Assembly: GCF_021190915.1 (NCBI RefSeq)
Contig: NZ_JAIOAP010000021.1
Location: forward strand, 47,321-111,320
DNA length: 64,000 bases
From: Cohnella silvisoli
GTDB taxonomy: Bacteria; Bacillota; Bacilli; Paenibacillales; Paenibacillaceae
Reading direction: 5' to 3'
The notes below the pieces were generated by a model, which did not search any database, was not told where the DNA came from, and saw only the letters and a program-made list of their open reading frames with translations. Positions within the stretch are counted from its first letter, which is position 1. Each line of letters opens with the position of its first letter. The position numbers and the translations under genes are program-made. Of this stretch, positions 1 through 7,423 are shown piece after piece.

Positions 1-669
1 GGGGATAACGACCATTCCGTTCTTGTCGCTCGTCGTTCGAACGGCAGGCAATAACCTCGTTCCGCGATTCCACTTCCGGGTGAAAGGCTGCTCCAACAGG
101 AGGATAGATGGGTCTCCCTGCAAATCGGTTACCTTGCCCCAATCCGTTGCCTCGCCTTCTCTCTCGCGAACGACGAACGCATCTCCCGGCAGAAGCTTGC
201 CGTTACCGGGCGAAATCCGAATGCGATTTCCTTCGCCGCCCGTTTTCTCCTCCGCTAATCGTCCTCTTACCGCCACTTCGTCATCGACATAAGCCGACAC
301 TTGCGCTCCTGATAGCGGGTTGCCGGATTCATTGCACACTTTGACAATTAATCCCGTAGCCGCTGAAGGGGCTTTGTAGACGATATTCGGCAATAAGCTT
401 ACGGTTAGAACCGGGGGCTGTGAAACATTGTCCAAAACAATCTCTCTGCGATATTCCAAATATGTAGGTGATGTGATAACTAGAGTGCAAGTTTTCCCGG
501 AGTAATCCAGAAACGCATAGCTGCCGTCCGAAGTCCGGATTGGCTTGCGGTCGGTTTCCGCCAAAGACATCCGAAAAGAGGAACCGCTTGGCGTTATACC
601 CGTCCAAATATCGATGGGCTTGACCGCGAGTGTACAACGGGTAATAAAAGTTCTCTCCGCGCGGGTCAT
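1..669 (-). CDS. Carboxypeptidase-regulatory-like beta-sandwich protein of putative eCIS locus (partial)
   Basis: The frame starts at an ATG (complement of 667-669) behind a G-rich ribosome binding site and stays open to the window edge, so the C-terminus lies outside. It begins 5 bp after the DUF4255 stop, indicating one operon. The N-terminal ~100 residues (MTRAERTFITR...) read as a beta-rich domain. From about residue 100 a segment with GNPLSGAQVSAYVDDEV resembles carboxypeptidase regulatory-like (transthyretin-like) beta-sandwiches. Such domains occur beside DUF4255 genes in contractile injection clusters; the role here (adaptor or structural part) is inference. No catalytic residues were seen. 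Confidence 0.65.
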   Translation of the reverse strand, partial: MTRAERTFITRCTLAVKPIDIWTGITPSGSSFRMSLAETDRKPIRTSDGSYAFLDYSGKTCTLVITSPTYLEYRREIVLDNVSQPPVLTVSLLPNIVYKAPSAATGLIVKVCNESGNPLSGAQVSAYVDDEVAVRGRLAEEKTGGEGNRIRISPGNGKLLPGDAFVVREREGEATDWGKVTDLQGDPSILLLEQPFTRKWNRGTRLLPAVRTTSDKNGMVVIP

Positions 670-674
670 GAGCC

Positions 675-1250
675 TCAGCCCCCCTTGTCACGCAACGTAA
701 TATTGCGCTCGAGAACACGCGGTCCCGGCTTCACGCGGTTGGACTCAAGCAGAACCGGTCCTACGCGGTAAGCAAGCGAAAGCTTGTAAGGATTGTCTCC
801 GAACTGCCACATCTGCGTAAGCTGTTCCGTGCTTAAGCTCTCTGCGGTAATGCGCAGCTCTTCATTATTCTCCGAGAGAGTTCCTTCCAAATAGGGGCTC
901 CGGAGAACGGAGTTGTCATACAACACCTGCATAACCTTGCCCAGAACACGATGCTCGTCCAAAGTTCGCGTATGCAGATCGGCCGTGGAATGCGCCGTCA
1001 GTAAATAATGAAGATCGACCGCAAGCGGGGGATACCTTAGCACGCCGCCTTGAGGCAGCATTTCGTTGCGTCTCGCTTCTCCGTTCTCGCGAACGCTGCA
1101 TAAGTAGAGCGAGAGGACGAAATCGCCTTTATCGACGGGTGATGCCATTCCGATTAAGTCCGGACGCGGCACAGGATCCGGAGACAGCTGCTCACGAAGC
1201 AGCTTCAACAAGCTGGAGCCGACATCCGCGATAACGGTATAACCTCCGAT
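675..1250 (-). CDS. DUF4255 (Pvc16/Afp16 N-terminal-like) tail-terminator protein
   Basis: The protein of ~190 aa matches the DUF4255 pattern: an N-terminal helix (IADVGSSLLKLLREQL), a central segment on simple single-subunit beta structure (FVLSLYLCSVREN, YPPLAVDLHYLLTAH) and a C-terminal PYKLSLAYRVGPVLLES strand. In eCIS particles this family caps or terminates the tail tube. The best-placed start is an ATC codon at 1250-1248, 7 nt after GGAGG, which restores the usual start region before GYTVIADV. The first conventional in-frame start is TTG at 1211, which would remove 13 residues and lacks a good ribosome binding site. It lies downstream of the AAA+ ATPase gene, the expected eCIS neighbour. 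Confidence 0.8.
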   Translation of the reverse strand: MGGYTVIADVGSSLLKLLREQLSPDPVPRPDLIGMASPVDKGDFVLSLYLCSVRENGEARRNEMLPQGGVLRYPPLAVDLHYLLTAHSTADLHTRTLDEHRVLGKVMQVLYDNSVLRSPYLEGTLSENNEELRITAESLSTEQLTQMWQFGDNPYKLSLAYRVGPVLLESNRVKPGPRVLERNITLRDKGG

Positions 1251-1343
1251 GAGTGCTCCTCCTTCCCGTATCCGGCAAAATCCGATGAGAAAACTTAAAT
1301 TTCGCCAAGATAATCCTATTATAACTGTAAAAAATCTGGCTGA

Positions 1344-3563
1344 CTATCCAAATGTTTCGTTGATTTCATCTAAATATGGAGCAAAAGTTTCTTTAACGAG
1401 AATTTTACCCATTTTCCTTAATTCTTGCCGGGCGGCGCGCACGAAATGGGCCATTCCGATCGGCTTGCTCTCGGCCGCGGCAAGGAAAGCGGCTGCCAGA
1501 ACGATGTTCTTGATATGACCTCCGGAAACGTCCAAGCGTGACGCCAAAAAGGCCAAATCCAGGTTATCCGCAAGCGGAGCTACCGGGGGAAGATGCGCAC
1601 GGAATATGTGCTCCCGCTCCGCGGAGCCCGGAAAAGGAAACTTGACGACAAAGCTCATCCGGCGAAGCAGCGCCTCATCCATATTCTGAAGCAAATTCGT
1701 CGCCAGCACCGTAACGCCGTCGTATGCCTCGATCCGCTGCAGCAAATAGGCGGCTTCGAGATTGGCGTATTTGTCATGCGCGTCCTTCACTTCCGTGCGC
1801 TTGCCGAACAAGGCGTCGCCCTCGTCGAAGAAAAGGATAGCACCGCTATTCTCGGCTTCGGAGAACAACTCGCTAAGCCGTTGTTCCGTTTCCCCGATAT
1901 ATTTGCTCACGATGCGAGAGAGATCGATCCGGTAAAGCTCTAATCCAAGCTCCCCGGCGATGATCTCGGCAGCCATCGTCTTGCCGGTCCCCGGCGGTCC
2001 GGAGAACAACATGCTGAGTCCTTTGCCGTAAGGCAGCTTCCGGCCGAATCCCCATCGCTGGTAGACGGTTTCGCGATGCAGAAATCTGCTGCAGGCTTCC
2101 TTAAGCAGAGATTGCGGCTCTTCGGACAAAATCAGGTCTTCCCATGATCGGGCCGGAACGATCCGATCCGCCAGTTGGGCAAGCCTATGCCTGAATTGCC
2201 CGCGACAAGCGGTTTCCAGATCATTGCGGTTCGGATAGCGATCCCCGCGGCTTAATGCGAGCGCTTCTGCTTGGCGCCAAGCCTTCCCGATTTGTCCGGG
2301 CGTGAAGCGGTATTTGTCGGCAAGCTCCCGCCACAACGATTCCGGATATTCGCCAGCCGCATCGAGCGCTTCCACCGTCCAGAAAGCCTCGCGCGCGCCA
2401 GCATCCGGGACTCCGACCTCGCCATAGAACCACGTTGCCTCTTCCGGCAGCGGCAGTTCCGAAGGCTGGCGTTTCACATTGGACGTCCAGCAAACGAGCG
2501 GCCTGCGCGCAAACCGGCAATAGGTTTCCAAGGCTGCTTTCCATTGCTCGAGATGGGGAATCGCGCTCCCTGCTAATGCATGTTCTTCCGCCAAACATAT
2601 GGCTCCGTCCGTTAGGATAGCTTCCCTTACGATTCGAAGCATCGTGGTTTCCGCGCGCTCGGAATCCGTCGGGATGCTCCGCATGGAAACGACGAGAAGG
2701 CGCTGTCCTCTCGCGCTGGCAAGATGATGAAGGCGAAGCCTCTTGCCGCCTCCGATCGGACCGGACAGATGGAGGAAAGGAACGCTTGCCAAATTCGGGT
2801 TACTCTCCAAACCTTTTAGCGAAGCGCTGATCGAATCTCCCGGAGGAAGCATCGGAAGATCGGCTGCCGCTTGCGGCTCGAAGGTCGCAGTCGTATCCGA
2901 TATCCGTGCGTCCAATGTCTCCGTTTGCAGCAAGAAACTGGTCGTCCGTTCATCCAGTCTCAGCGTTGTTTTAAGCTTCGGCCGCACCGGGCCACCGCCA
3001 GCATTCGCATATTTGTCCTCAGGCTCCAGCAACAAACTGCGAATGGCACCGCCTTTGCTCAAATACTGGCGTGCCCGTGCTTGCTCGTCCACCCGATCGC
3101 AAAGAAACCGATACGCCAAATCCGGCGTCGGCGCTCTGCACGTTACGTCATCGTTAAAATAAGCAAACCACTTCTCATACTTGCGATTGCATTCCGCTGC
3201 AAGGCTGAGCACTAGAAAGCGGCGCTCCCATACCGTTAAGCGAAGCCGCGAGCAGAGTTGGGACAACGGCAAGGTTATGCCCGCCCCCATCGAAGCTTCC
3301 GCAGAAGCGGCGATGCTTCGCTCCCGGTTTCGGCGATCTTCGATATATTGAATCCATCCATCGGCCGGATGGTTTTCTTCGCCCCCATTTTCCCAATCCC
3401 GCAGCTCATCGGCGGTTACGATAAGCCCTTTCGATCCAATGAGCGGATTAGCGTGGGGATTTCCGCCGCCGATTTCGAGAAGCACCCGAAAGCCGGCTTC
3501 AAGCCAGCCGAACTCATCTTCAAGATGCTCTTGCCCATTGCGATAAGGCTCTGGATGTACCAA
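1344..3563 (-). CDS. AAA+ ATPase, eCIS (Afp15/Pvc15-like)
   Basis: This ~739-aa protein has a degenerate first P-loop (GPIGGGKR, about residue 265) and an active C-terminal AAA+ module: Walker A GPPGTGKT (~521), Walker B ILFFDEGDALFGKR (~575), a sensor region LATNLLQNMDEALLRRM and a C-terminal helical lid. Two-module ATPases of this type are core eCIS assembly genes (Afp15/Pvc15). The chosen TTG start at 3563 follows GAGGAG. An ATG at 3641 is in frame but lies 53 bp inside the upstream phosphatase gene and lacks a ribosome binding site. The next gene, DUF4255, follows after ~90 bp, as in eCIS loci. The exact start is uncertain. Confidence 0.85.
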   Translation of the reverse strand: MVHPEPYRNGQEHLEDEFGWLEAGFRVLLEIGGGNPHANPLIGSKGLIVTADELRDWENGGEENHPADGWIQYIEDRRNRERSIAASAEASMGAGITLPLSQLCSRLRLTVWERRFLVLSLAAECNRKYEKWFAYFNDDVTCRAPTPDLAYRFLCDRVDEQARARQYLSKGGAIRSLLLEPEDKYANAGGGPVRPKLKTTLRLDERTTSFLLQTETLDARISDTTATFEPQAAADLPMLPPGDSISASLKGLESNPNLASVPFLHLSGPIGGGKRLRLHHLASARGQRLLVVSMRSIPTDSERAETTMLRIVREAILTDGAICLAEEHALAGSAIPHLEQWKAALETYCRFARRPLVCWTSNVKRQPSELPLPEEATWFYGEVGVPDAGAREAFWTVEALDAAGEYPESLWRELADKYRFTPGQIGKAWRQAEALALSRGDRYPNRNDLETACRGQFRHRLAQLADRIVPARSWEDLILSEEPQSLLKEACSRFLHRETVYQRWGFGRKLPYGKGLSMLFSGPPGTGKTMAAEIIAGELGLELYRIDLSRIVSKYIGETEQRLSELFSEAENSGAILFFDEGDALFGKRTEVKDAHDKYANLEAAYLLQRIEAYDGVTVLATNLLQNMDEALLRRMSFVVKFPFPGSAEREHIFRAHLPPVAPLADNLDLAFLASRLDVSGGHIKNIVLAAAFLAAAESKPIGMAHFVRAARQELRKMGKILVKETFAPYLDEINETFG

Positions 3564-3588
3564 GGCAACACATCTCCTCTTCCGCCTC

Positions 3589-4953
3589 TTAGCGGCGCAG
3601 CAAAGTAAGCACCGCGATATCGTCGGACTGCGGCGCTCCATCCGCGAACATAAATACGTGCATTAACAATGCGTCAATAATCTCCGCGCTTGACATTCCC
3701 GGGGTCATCTCTAAAAATTGGTGCAGACGATCGGGAGAATATTGCTCCTGAGCCGCATTTTCCGCTTCCGTAATCCCGTCCGTATATAGAAGAAGCCGAT
3801 CTCCATGCTCCAATGTCAAATAACCGTCGTGATACACAGCATCCTCCATTGCGGCAAGCGGCAAGCTTTTCTTCAGTTTAATAGGCTCGATCCTGCCATC
3901 CGCGCGAACGACGTAAGGCGTGCAATGCCCGCCCTCGCTCATGACCACTTCCCCGGTGGAACAAGTAAACACCCCGCAGACGATCGTGGCGAACACAGGA
4001 GGATTATCGCGCGCTAACTCATCGTTGACCATCGTCAGAAGTTGTCCGGGAGAAAGCCCCGGCCCCATTTTCCCTTTCAGCAGCGTAAGCGTTACGGCCA
4101 TGAACAAAGCCGCGGGAATCCCTTTATCCGATACGTCTCCTAACGTAAAGAACAGATGGTCATCATCGATTTTGAAAAAATTATAAAAATCCCCGCCGAC
4201 TTCCTTAGCGGATTTAAGCAGCGCGCACACATCGTAAGGCTCGTAAGCCGAAGGCATCGTCCGCGGCAGGAAGCTCATCTGGATCGTGCCGGCGATTTGC
4301 AGCTCGCTCTCCAGACGCTCCTTGATGGCGGTCGTCCTCTTAAGCGCTTCGAGAGATTCTTCTACTTGCGCATAGAGTCTGGCGTTTTCCAAAGCGACGG
4401 CCATCGGCTGCGCGACATTCTCAAGCAACAGACGATCCCGTTTCGTAAATGCCCCTGTCCCTTTTTTGTTGATGACTTGAAGCACGCCTTCGACGCGCTG
4501 CCGGTTCAGTATAGGCACCGTCAGAAGATTCCGGGTATGAAACCCCGTATGTTCGGCAACGCGATTGGACCATCTCGGATCGCTCACGGTATCGTTAACG
4601 ATGATGCTTTGGCCGCTTTTCGCGACAAGACCTGCGATACCTTCGCCTGCTTTAAGCCTGATTTCCCGAACCTCTGCCCCTTTATCCCCCTGAGCCAGCT
4701 CAAAGAACAGCTCGTCTGTTTCGGGATCGACGAGAAGAACGGAAGCCGCCTCGACGGGAAGCACCCGCTTCGCGGTATTCATAATGAGCTCCATCTGCTC
4801 GCGGCGCTTCAATGTAGAATTAAGCTGCATGCTGATATCGAATAACACCTTAGTTCGTCGAATCCTTTGCCCAAGAATGATATACATCGATCCCATGCCC
4901 AGAGCGATGCCGCCCAACAAGGCTAAGACCAAGCCCTCCCACTGTCCGCTCAC
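3589..4953 (-). CDS. GAF-SpoIIE domain serine phosphatase (RsbU/RsbP-like)
   Basis: The 454-aa protein starts at GTG and has one N-terminal membrane segment (VLALLGGIALGMGSMYIIL, residues ~8-27). A GAF domain (~45-190) and a PP2C/SpoIIE phosphatase domain (~225-454) follow; the latter shows AKEVGGDFYNFF, LGDVSDKGIPAALFM, YTDGITEA and SDDIAVLTLL, the metal-binding Asp motifs of the family. Such enzymes dephosphorylate STAS anti-anti-sigma proteins. It lies just after the STAS and kinase genes on the same strand, so it is probably the activating phosphatase of that module. The GAF domain would sense an unknown signal at the membrane. The ATPase of the eCIS genes begins ~25 bp further on. Confidence 0.9.
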   Translation of the reverse strand: MSGQWEGLVLALLGGIALGMGSMYIILGQRIRRTKVLFDISMQLNSTLKRREQMELIMNTAKRVLPVEAASVLLVDPETDELFFELAQGDKGAEVREIRLKAGEGIAGLVAKSGQSIIVNDTVSDPRWSNRVAEHTGFHTRNLLTVPILNRQRVEGVLQVINKKGTGAFTKRDRLLLENVAQPMAVALENARLYAQVEESLEALKRTTAIKERLESELQIAGTIQMSFLPRTMPSAYEPYDVCALLKSAKEVGGDFYNFFKIDDDHLFFTLGDVSDKGIPAALFMAVTLTLLKGKMGPGLSPGQLLTMVNDELARDNPPVFATIVCGVFTCSTGEVVMSEGGHCTPYVVRADGRIEPIKLKKSLPLAAMEDAVYHDGYLTLEHGDRLLLYTDGITEAENAAQEQYSPDRLHQFLEMTPGMSSAEIIDALLMHVFMFADGAPQSDDIAVLTLLRR

Positions 4954-4998
4954 TCGTTATCACCCGCTTTCGGCCAACCTGCCGCCTTTAATATCGCC

Positions 4999-5337
4999 CT
5001 AAGCCTTCAATAGATTCAAAGCTTCGTCCGTAGAAGCGGCTGTTTCCAAAATACTAAGAAACCCCGACATCTCGAACACGTCGCGCACCTGATCGCTCAT
5101 GTTGGCGCATACGAGACGGCCTTGCAGCGTCCGTACCTTCTTCGCGGCTACGAGTACGACGCGTAAACCCGCACTGCTTATGTATTGCATCTGGGTGAAA
5201 TCGAATACGAATCGGGTATGCCCTTCTCCGGTCAAAGCCATGAACGCAGCTTCCGCCTCTTGGGCATGATGACCGTCCAATCGCCCTTCTATACTCATTA
5301 CCGTAGCGCCATCGCGCTGTGCAGTCACAATATTCAT
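4999..5337 (-). CDS. STAS-domain anti-anti-sigma factor (RsbV/SpoIIAA-like)
   Basis: This single-domain protein of 112 aa has the STAS core: an N-terminal strand with GRLDG, then VFDFTQMQYISSAGLRVVL with the phosphorylatable serine at S54/S55. The family binds its anti-sigma kinase when unphosphorylated and releases a sigma factor or other client. The gene lies between a HATPase kinase gene and a SpoIIE phosphatase gene, so a complete partner switch is encoded. No sigma factor gene is present next to them in the window, so the client is unknown. Confidence 0.92.
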   Translation of the reverse strand: MNIVTAQRDGATVMSIEGRLDGHHAQEAEAAFMALTGEGHTRFVFDFTQMQYISSAGLRVVLVAAKKVRTLQGRLVCANMSDQVRDVFEMSGFLSILETAASTDEALNLLKA

Positions 5338-5358
5338 AGAGTCGTTTCCTCCTGATTG

Positions 5359-5793
5359 CTACCATATTTTACGAAGTGTTAACCGATTTCCCGTAAGGGT
5401 TCGTTCGTAGATAATCTCGTTCATCATTCGTTTCACGAAAAAAATACCGAGACCGCCGATAGCCCGATCTTCAACGCTTAACGTAATATCGGGCTCGTCC
5501 TGTTCCAGAGGGTTAAAGGGAATCGCATCGTCTTCCAGCTTCACTTCGATCCTTCCAGGCTCCGCGTTCACGGCTAACGTGATCAGATGATCTCCGCCCT
5601 GGGGGTATCCATAAGTAATCGTATTGGTCAGAAGCTCTTCGCAGGAGAGCGTGAGATCCCATCTTAATCGATCCGTCCAGTTCGAACGGTGTCCGATTCC
5701 ATCGAAAAAAGCATGCAAACGATCCAACTCGCTCAAGCGATTGGCTAGCTGGATTTCGGCAACCTCTATGCGCTCATTCCCCTGCTCCGTCAT
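5359..5793 (-). CDS. HATPase anti-sigma-type serine kinase (RsbW/SpoIIAB-like)
   Basis: The GHKL ATPase fold is shown by an N-box (CEELLTNTITYGYP), a G1-type segment (LEDDAIPFNP) and a G2 box (GGLGIFFVKRMM). Members phosphorylate a STAS partner on serine and bind a sigma factor or another target. The ATG at 5793 has GGGGTG 6 nt upstream. An upstream in-frame GTG at 5838 would sit only a few bases after a possible -10 (TATGAT, 5847-5852), so it is less likely. The STAS gene follows after 21 bp. It is the first gene of the minus-strand run leading into the eCIS-type genes. Confidence 0.88.
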   Translation of the reverse strand: MTEQGNERIEVAEIQLANRLSELDRLHAFFDGIGHRSNWTDRLRWDLTLSCEELLTNTITYGYPQGGDHLITLAVNAEPGRIEVKLEDDAIPFNPLEQDEPDITLSVEDRAIGGLGIFFVKRMMNEIIYERTLTGNRLTLRKIW

Positions 5794-5925
5794 CACGCGC
5801 ACCCCGCTTCCCATTCGCCGGCGTTCGAGATTTTTCACCTTTTTTCATCATAACATATGGGGCCGTTGTTGGAATGAGTGATTTTGCTCTTCTTTTTCCA
5901 CTTCCCCAAGGAGAATCGCTAAAAA

Positions 5926-6127
5926 GTACTGCTATTGCTCGTTCTCTCGGCACCAGACCAACCGCAGCGGTAAAAAGTACTGCTACTTCTCGGTTTCTCG
6001 GTATCAGACCAACCATAGCGGTAAAAAGTACTGCTACTTCTCGATTTCTCGGCACCAGACCAACCGCAGCGGTAAAAAGTACTGCTACTGCTCGTTCTCT
6101 CTCTCAGCACCAGACTAACCATAGCGT
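5926..6127. repeat. Tandem repeat, ~4 copies of a 51-bp unit
   Basis: About four head-to-tail copies of a 51-bp unit with core AAAAAGTACTGCTAC and a second conserved block CAGACCAACC. The last copy has a short CTCT expansion. Because 51 is a multiple of 3, both strands show open frames through it, but no good ribosome binding site or recognisable product supports coding. It fills the upstream region of the partner-switching/eCIS operon. Confidence 0.85.
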
Positions 6128-6144
6128 ACAATTTGTTACTTCGT

Positions 6145-6294
6145 GCGACGCTGTAAGTTCAGATTCTGAACCTATTGGCAGTTTTGGTGCTCCGTGGACG
6201 CTGTAAGTTCAGATTCTGAACCTATTGGTAGTTTTGGTGCTCCGTGCGACGCTTTAAGTTCAGATTCTGAACCTATTGGCAGTTTTGGCGCTAC
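6145..6294. repeat. Three direct repeats of 50-51 bp, each with a perfect dyad
   Basis: Three near-identical copies (starting about 6147, 6197 and 6248) share GACGCTGTAAG, the inverted repeat TTCAGA-T-TCTGAA, and the tail CCTATTGG.AGTTTTGG. They directly follow the previous array and have the same period. Function is unknown; protein-binding sites or a dispersed repeat are both possible. Confidence 0.85.
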
Positions 6295-6396
6295 ACTTTT
6301 TAAAGTATGGCCCCTATCGCAGAGTGGGGAAGCAGCCGGATTTGAATCAAACTTCGTACTAAGGCATCCCTATAACCCGAATTTCATACTTTCGTA

Positions 6397-6446
6397 TAAA
6401 GAAAAAGAGAACAGCATACGGAAGATCCCTTCCGTACGCTGTTCTC
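6397..6446 (-). terminator. Rho-independent terminator
   Basis: A 16-17-bp hairpin (GAGAACAGC.TACGGAA against TTCCGTA.GCTGTTCTC, one mismatch) is followed on the minus strand by TTTTTCTTT. It lies 24 bp after the stop of the 6470-6931 gene and ends that transcript. Confidence 0.85.
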
Positions 6447-6469
6447 TCGGCTCATATTCTTTTCAATTA

Positions 6470-6931
6470 TCAAATGACTTCTTCGTGTTGAAAATATTCA
6501 GTTGCTGCCTTTTTTCTGAACGTTTGCACAAAATTCCACAACAGCTTCTGCAAGTCTTTGTAATCTTCCGGAAGAGGCGTCGCAAACAGCCCTTTCCTAT
6601 CGACATCCTTGAGAAGAATATCGCAGAAGCGGTTCAGCATAAAGTCATTGTACGCTAGATCATTCATTCGCAGGCTGTACAAAACCTTATGCATCGACAC
6701 TATCGTACCTGATGAAACGACTTCCGAATACTTGGAATCTACCAATGGCAGAAGATAATTCAAATAATTCGCCCGGTAGTTCTCTTTTGAAACTTCCTCT
6801 ATTTTCTGTAGAACCAAGCTTGTTTGGGACAGATCGGTGTCCAGCCCCAGCCACTTTCCAGCCAATCCTAGCACATACTGCCTGAATGCATTCTCGTATT
6901 CCTTTTCAGGTATTACCGTTTTCGGAATCAT
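6470..6931 (-). CDS. Hypothetical protein, partner of nucleotidyltransferase-like gene
   Basis: This 153-aa helical protein is not recognised. It contains no membrane segment or signal peptide. Its ATG at 6931 overlaps the 3' end of the upstream nucleotidyltransferase-like frame by 26 bp, so the two were probably translated as a coupled pair. A strong terminator follows. Pairs of a small nucleotidyltransferase-fold protein and a helical partner are common among toxin-antitoxin-like modules, but nothing in this protein proves such a role. Confidence 0.6.
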   Translation of the reverse strand: MIPKTVIPEKEYENAFRQYVLGLAGKWLGLDTDLSQTSLVLQKIEEVSKENYRANYLNYLLPLVDSKYSEVVSSGTIVSMHKVLYSLRMNDLAYNDFMLNRFCDILLKDVDRKGLFATPLPEDYKDLQKLLWNFVQTFRKKAATEYFQHEEVI

Positions 6932-7405
6932 AATTCCTCACCTCTGAGTAGTTCTTTGCCAATTCAGGGTCGTTGTTAAACCAATGGGAATTCCACAGCA
7001 CGAACATGGCATCCAAGGCTTCCGTGTCGACTACGCCTTCTTTTATCATCTGGACCATGTCGACTTTATCCTTGCTTCGGAAAGCCCTCAATTTAGTAAA
7101 CCAGATATCGTGCGGGTTCACATATTTAACTTTAAGACTCCGATATTCCCTATCGACTTCCTTCGCCCTCGCCTTATAGTCCGTCGGAAGATAGAAATAA
7201 TGTTCATCGAACACTTCGAGTCCATGATCGGAAAAAACTCTAGAGAATCTGGAAGGAATGATATCCACGTCATTTGAGCCCCGGTTATTTTTTCTGGCCA
7301 GGACAATGGCGGAATACCCTACAACAAAAACTTCTATCGGAGCTGACCGTTTAAATCCTTATCGACTTCCTCAAAAAGTTGAAGGATGCTTTCTTGTGGT
7401 TTCAT
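6906..7405 (-). pseudogene. DUF6036-like nucleotidyltransferase-fold protein, frameshifted
   Basis: A start ATG at 7405 behind GAGGAG opens MKPQESILQLFEEVDKDLNG and then meets a stop (TAG, 7336-7334). In the adjacent frame the protein continues as IEVFVVGYSAIVLARKNN, NDVDIIPS and on to 6906. The join is a small deletion near 7336-7341. The family motif G-G-S of the active site reads G-Y-S here, so the catalytic loop is altered too. The rest (KYVNPHDIWFTKLRAFRSKDKVDMVQMI) matches the conserved C-terminal half of this family. A 120-aa product could still start at GTG 7268. Probably an inactivated gene; a sequencing error could explain the frameshift but not the motif change. Confidence 0.7.
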
Positions 7406-7423
7406 GATCGGCTCCTCTACCAT

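Noticed and set aside
329..718. 129-codon minus-strand frame at the left edge
   Set aside because: It is out of frame with the better-supported gene 1-669, which has a good ribosome binding site and protein-like sequence.
4156..4845. 229-codon plus-strand frame
   Set aside because: It is antisense to the SpoIIE phosphatase gene and mirrors its codon pattern.
5774..6206. Open frames of 70-110 codons on both strands through the 51-bp array
   Set aside because: They are open only because 51 is a multiple of 3; no ribosome binding site or homologous protein pattern supports them.
5926..6294. CRISPR array
   Set aside because: The repeats are directly adjacent tandem units without unique spacers, and no cas gene is present.
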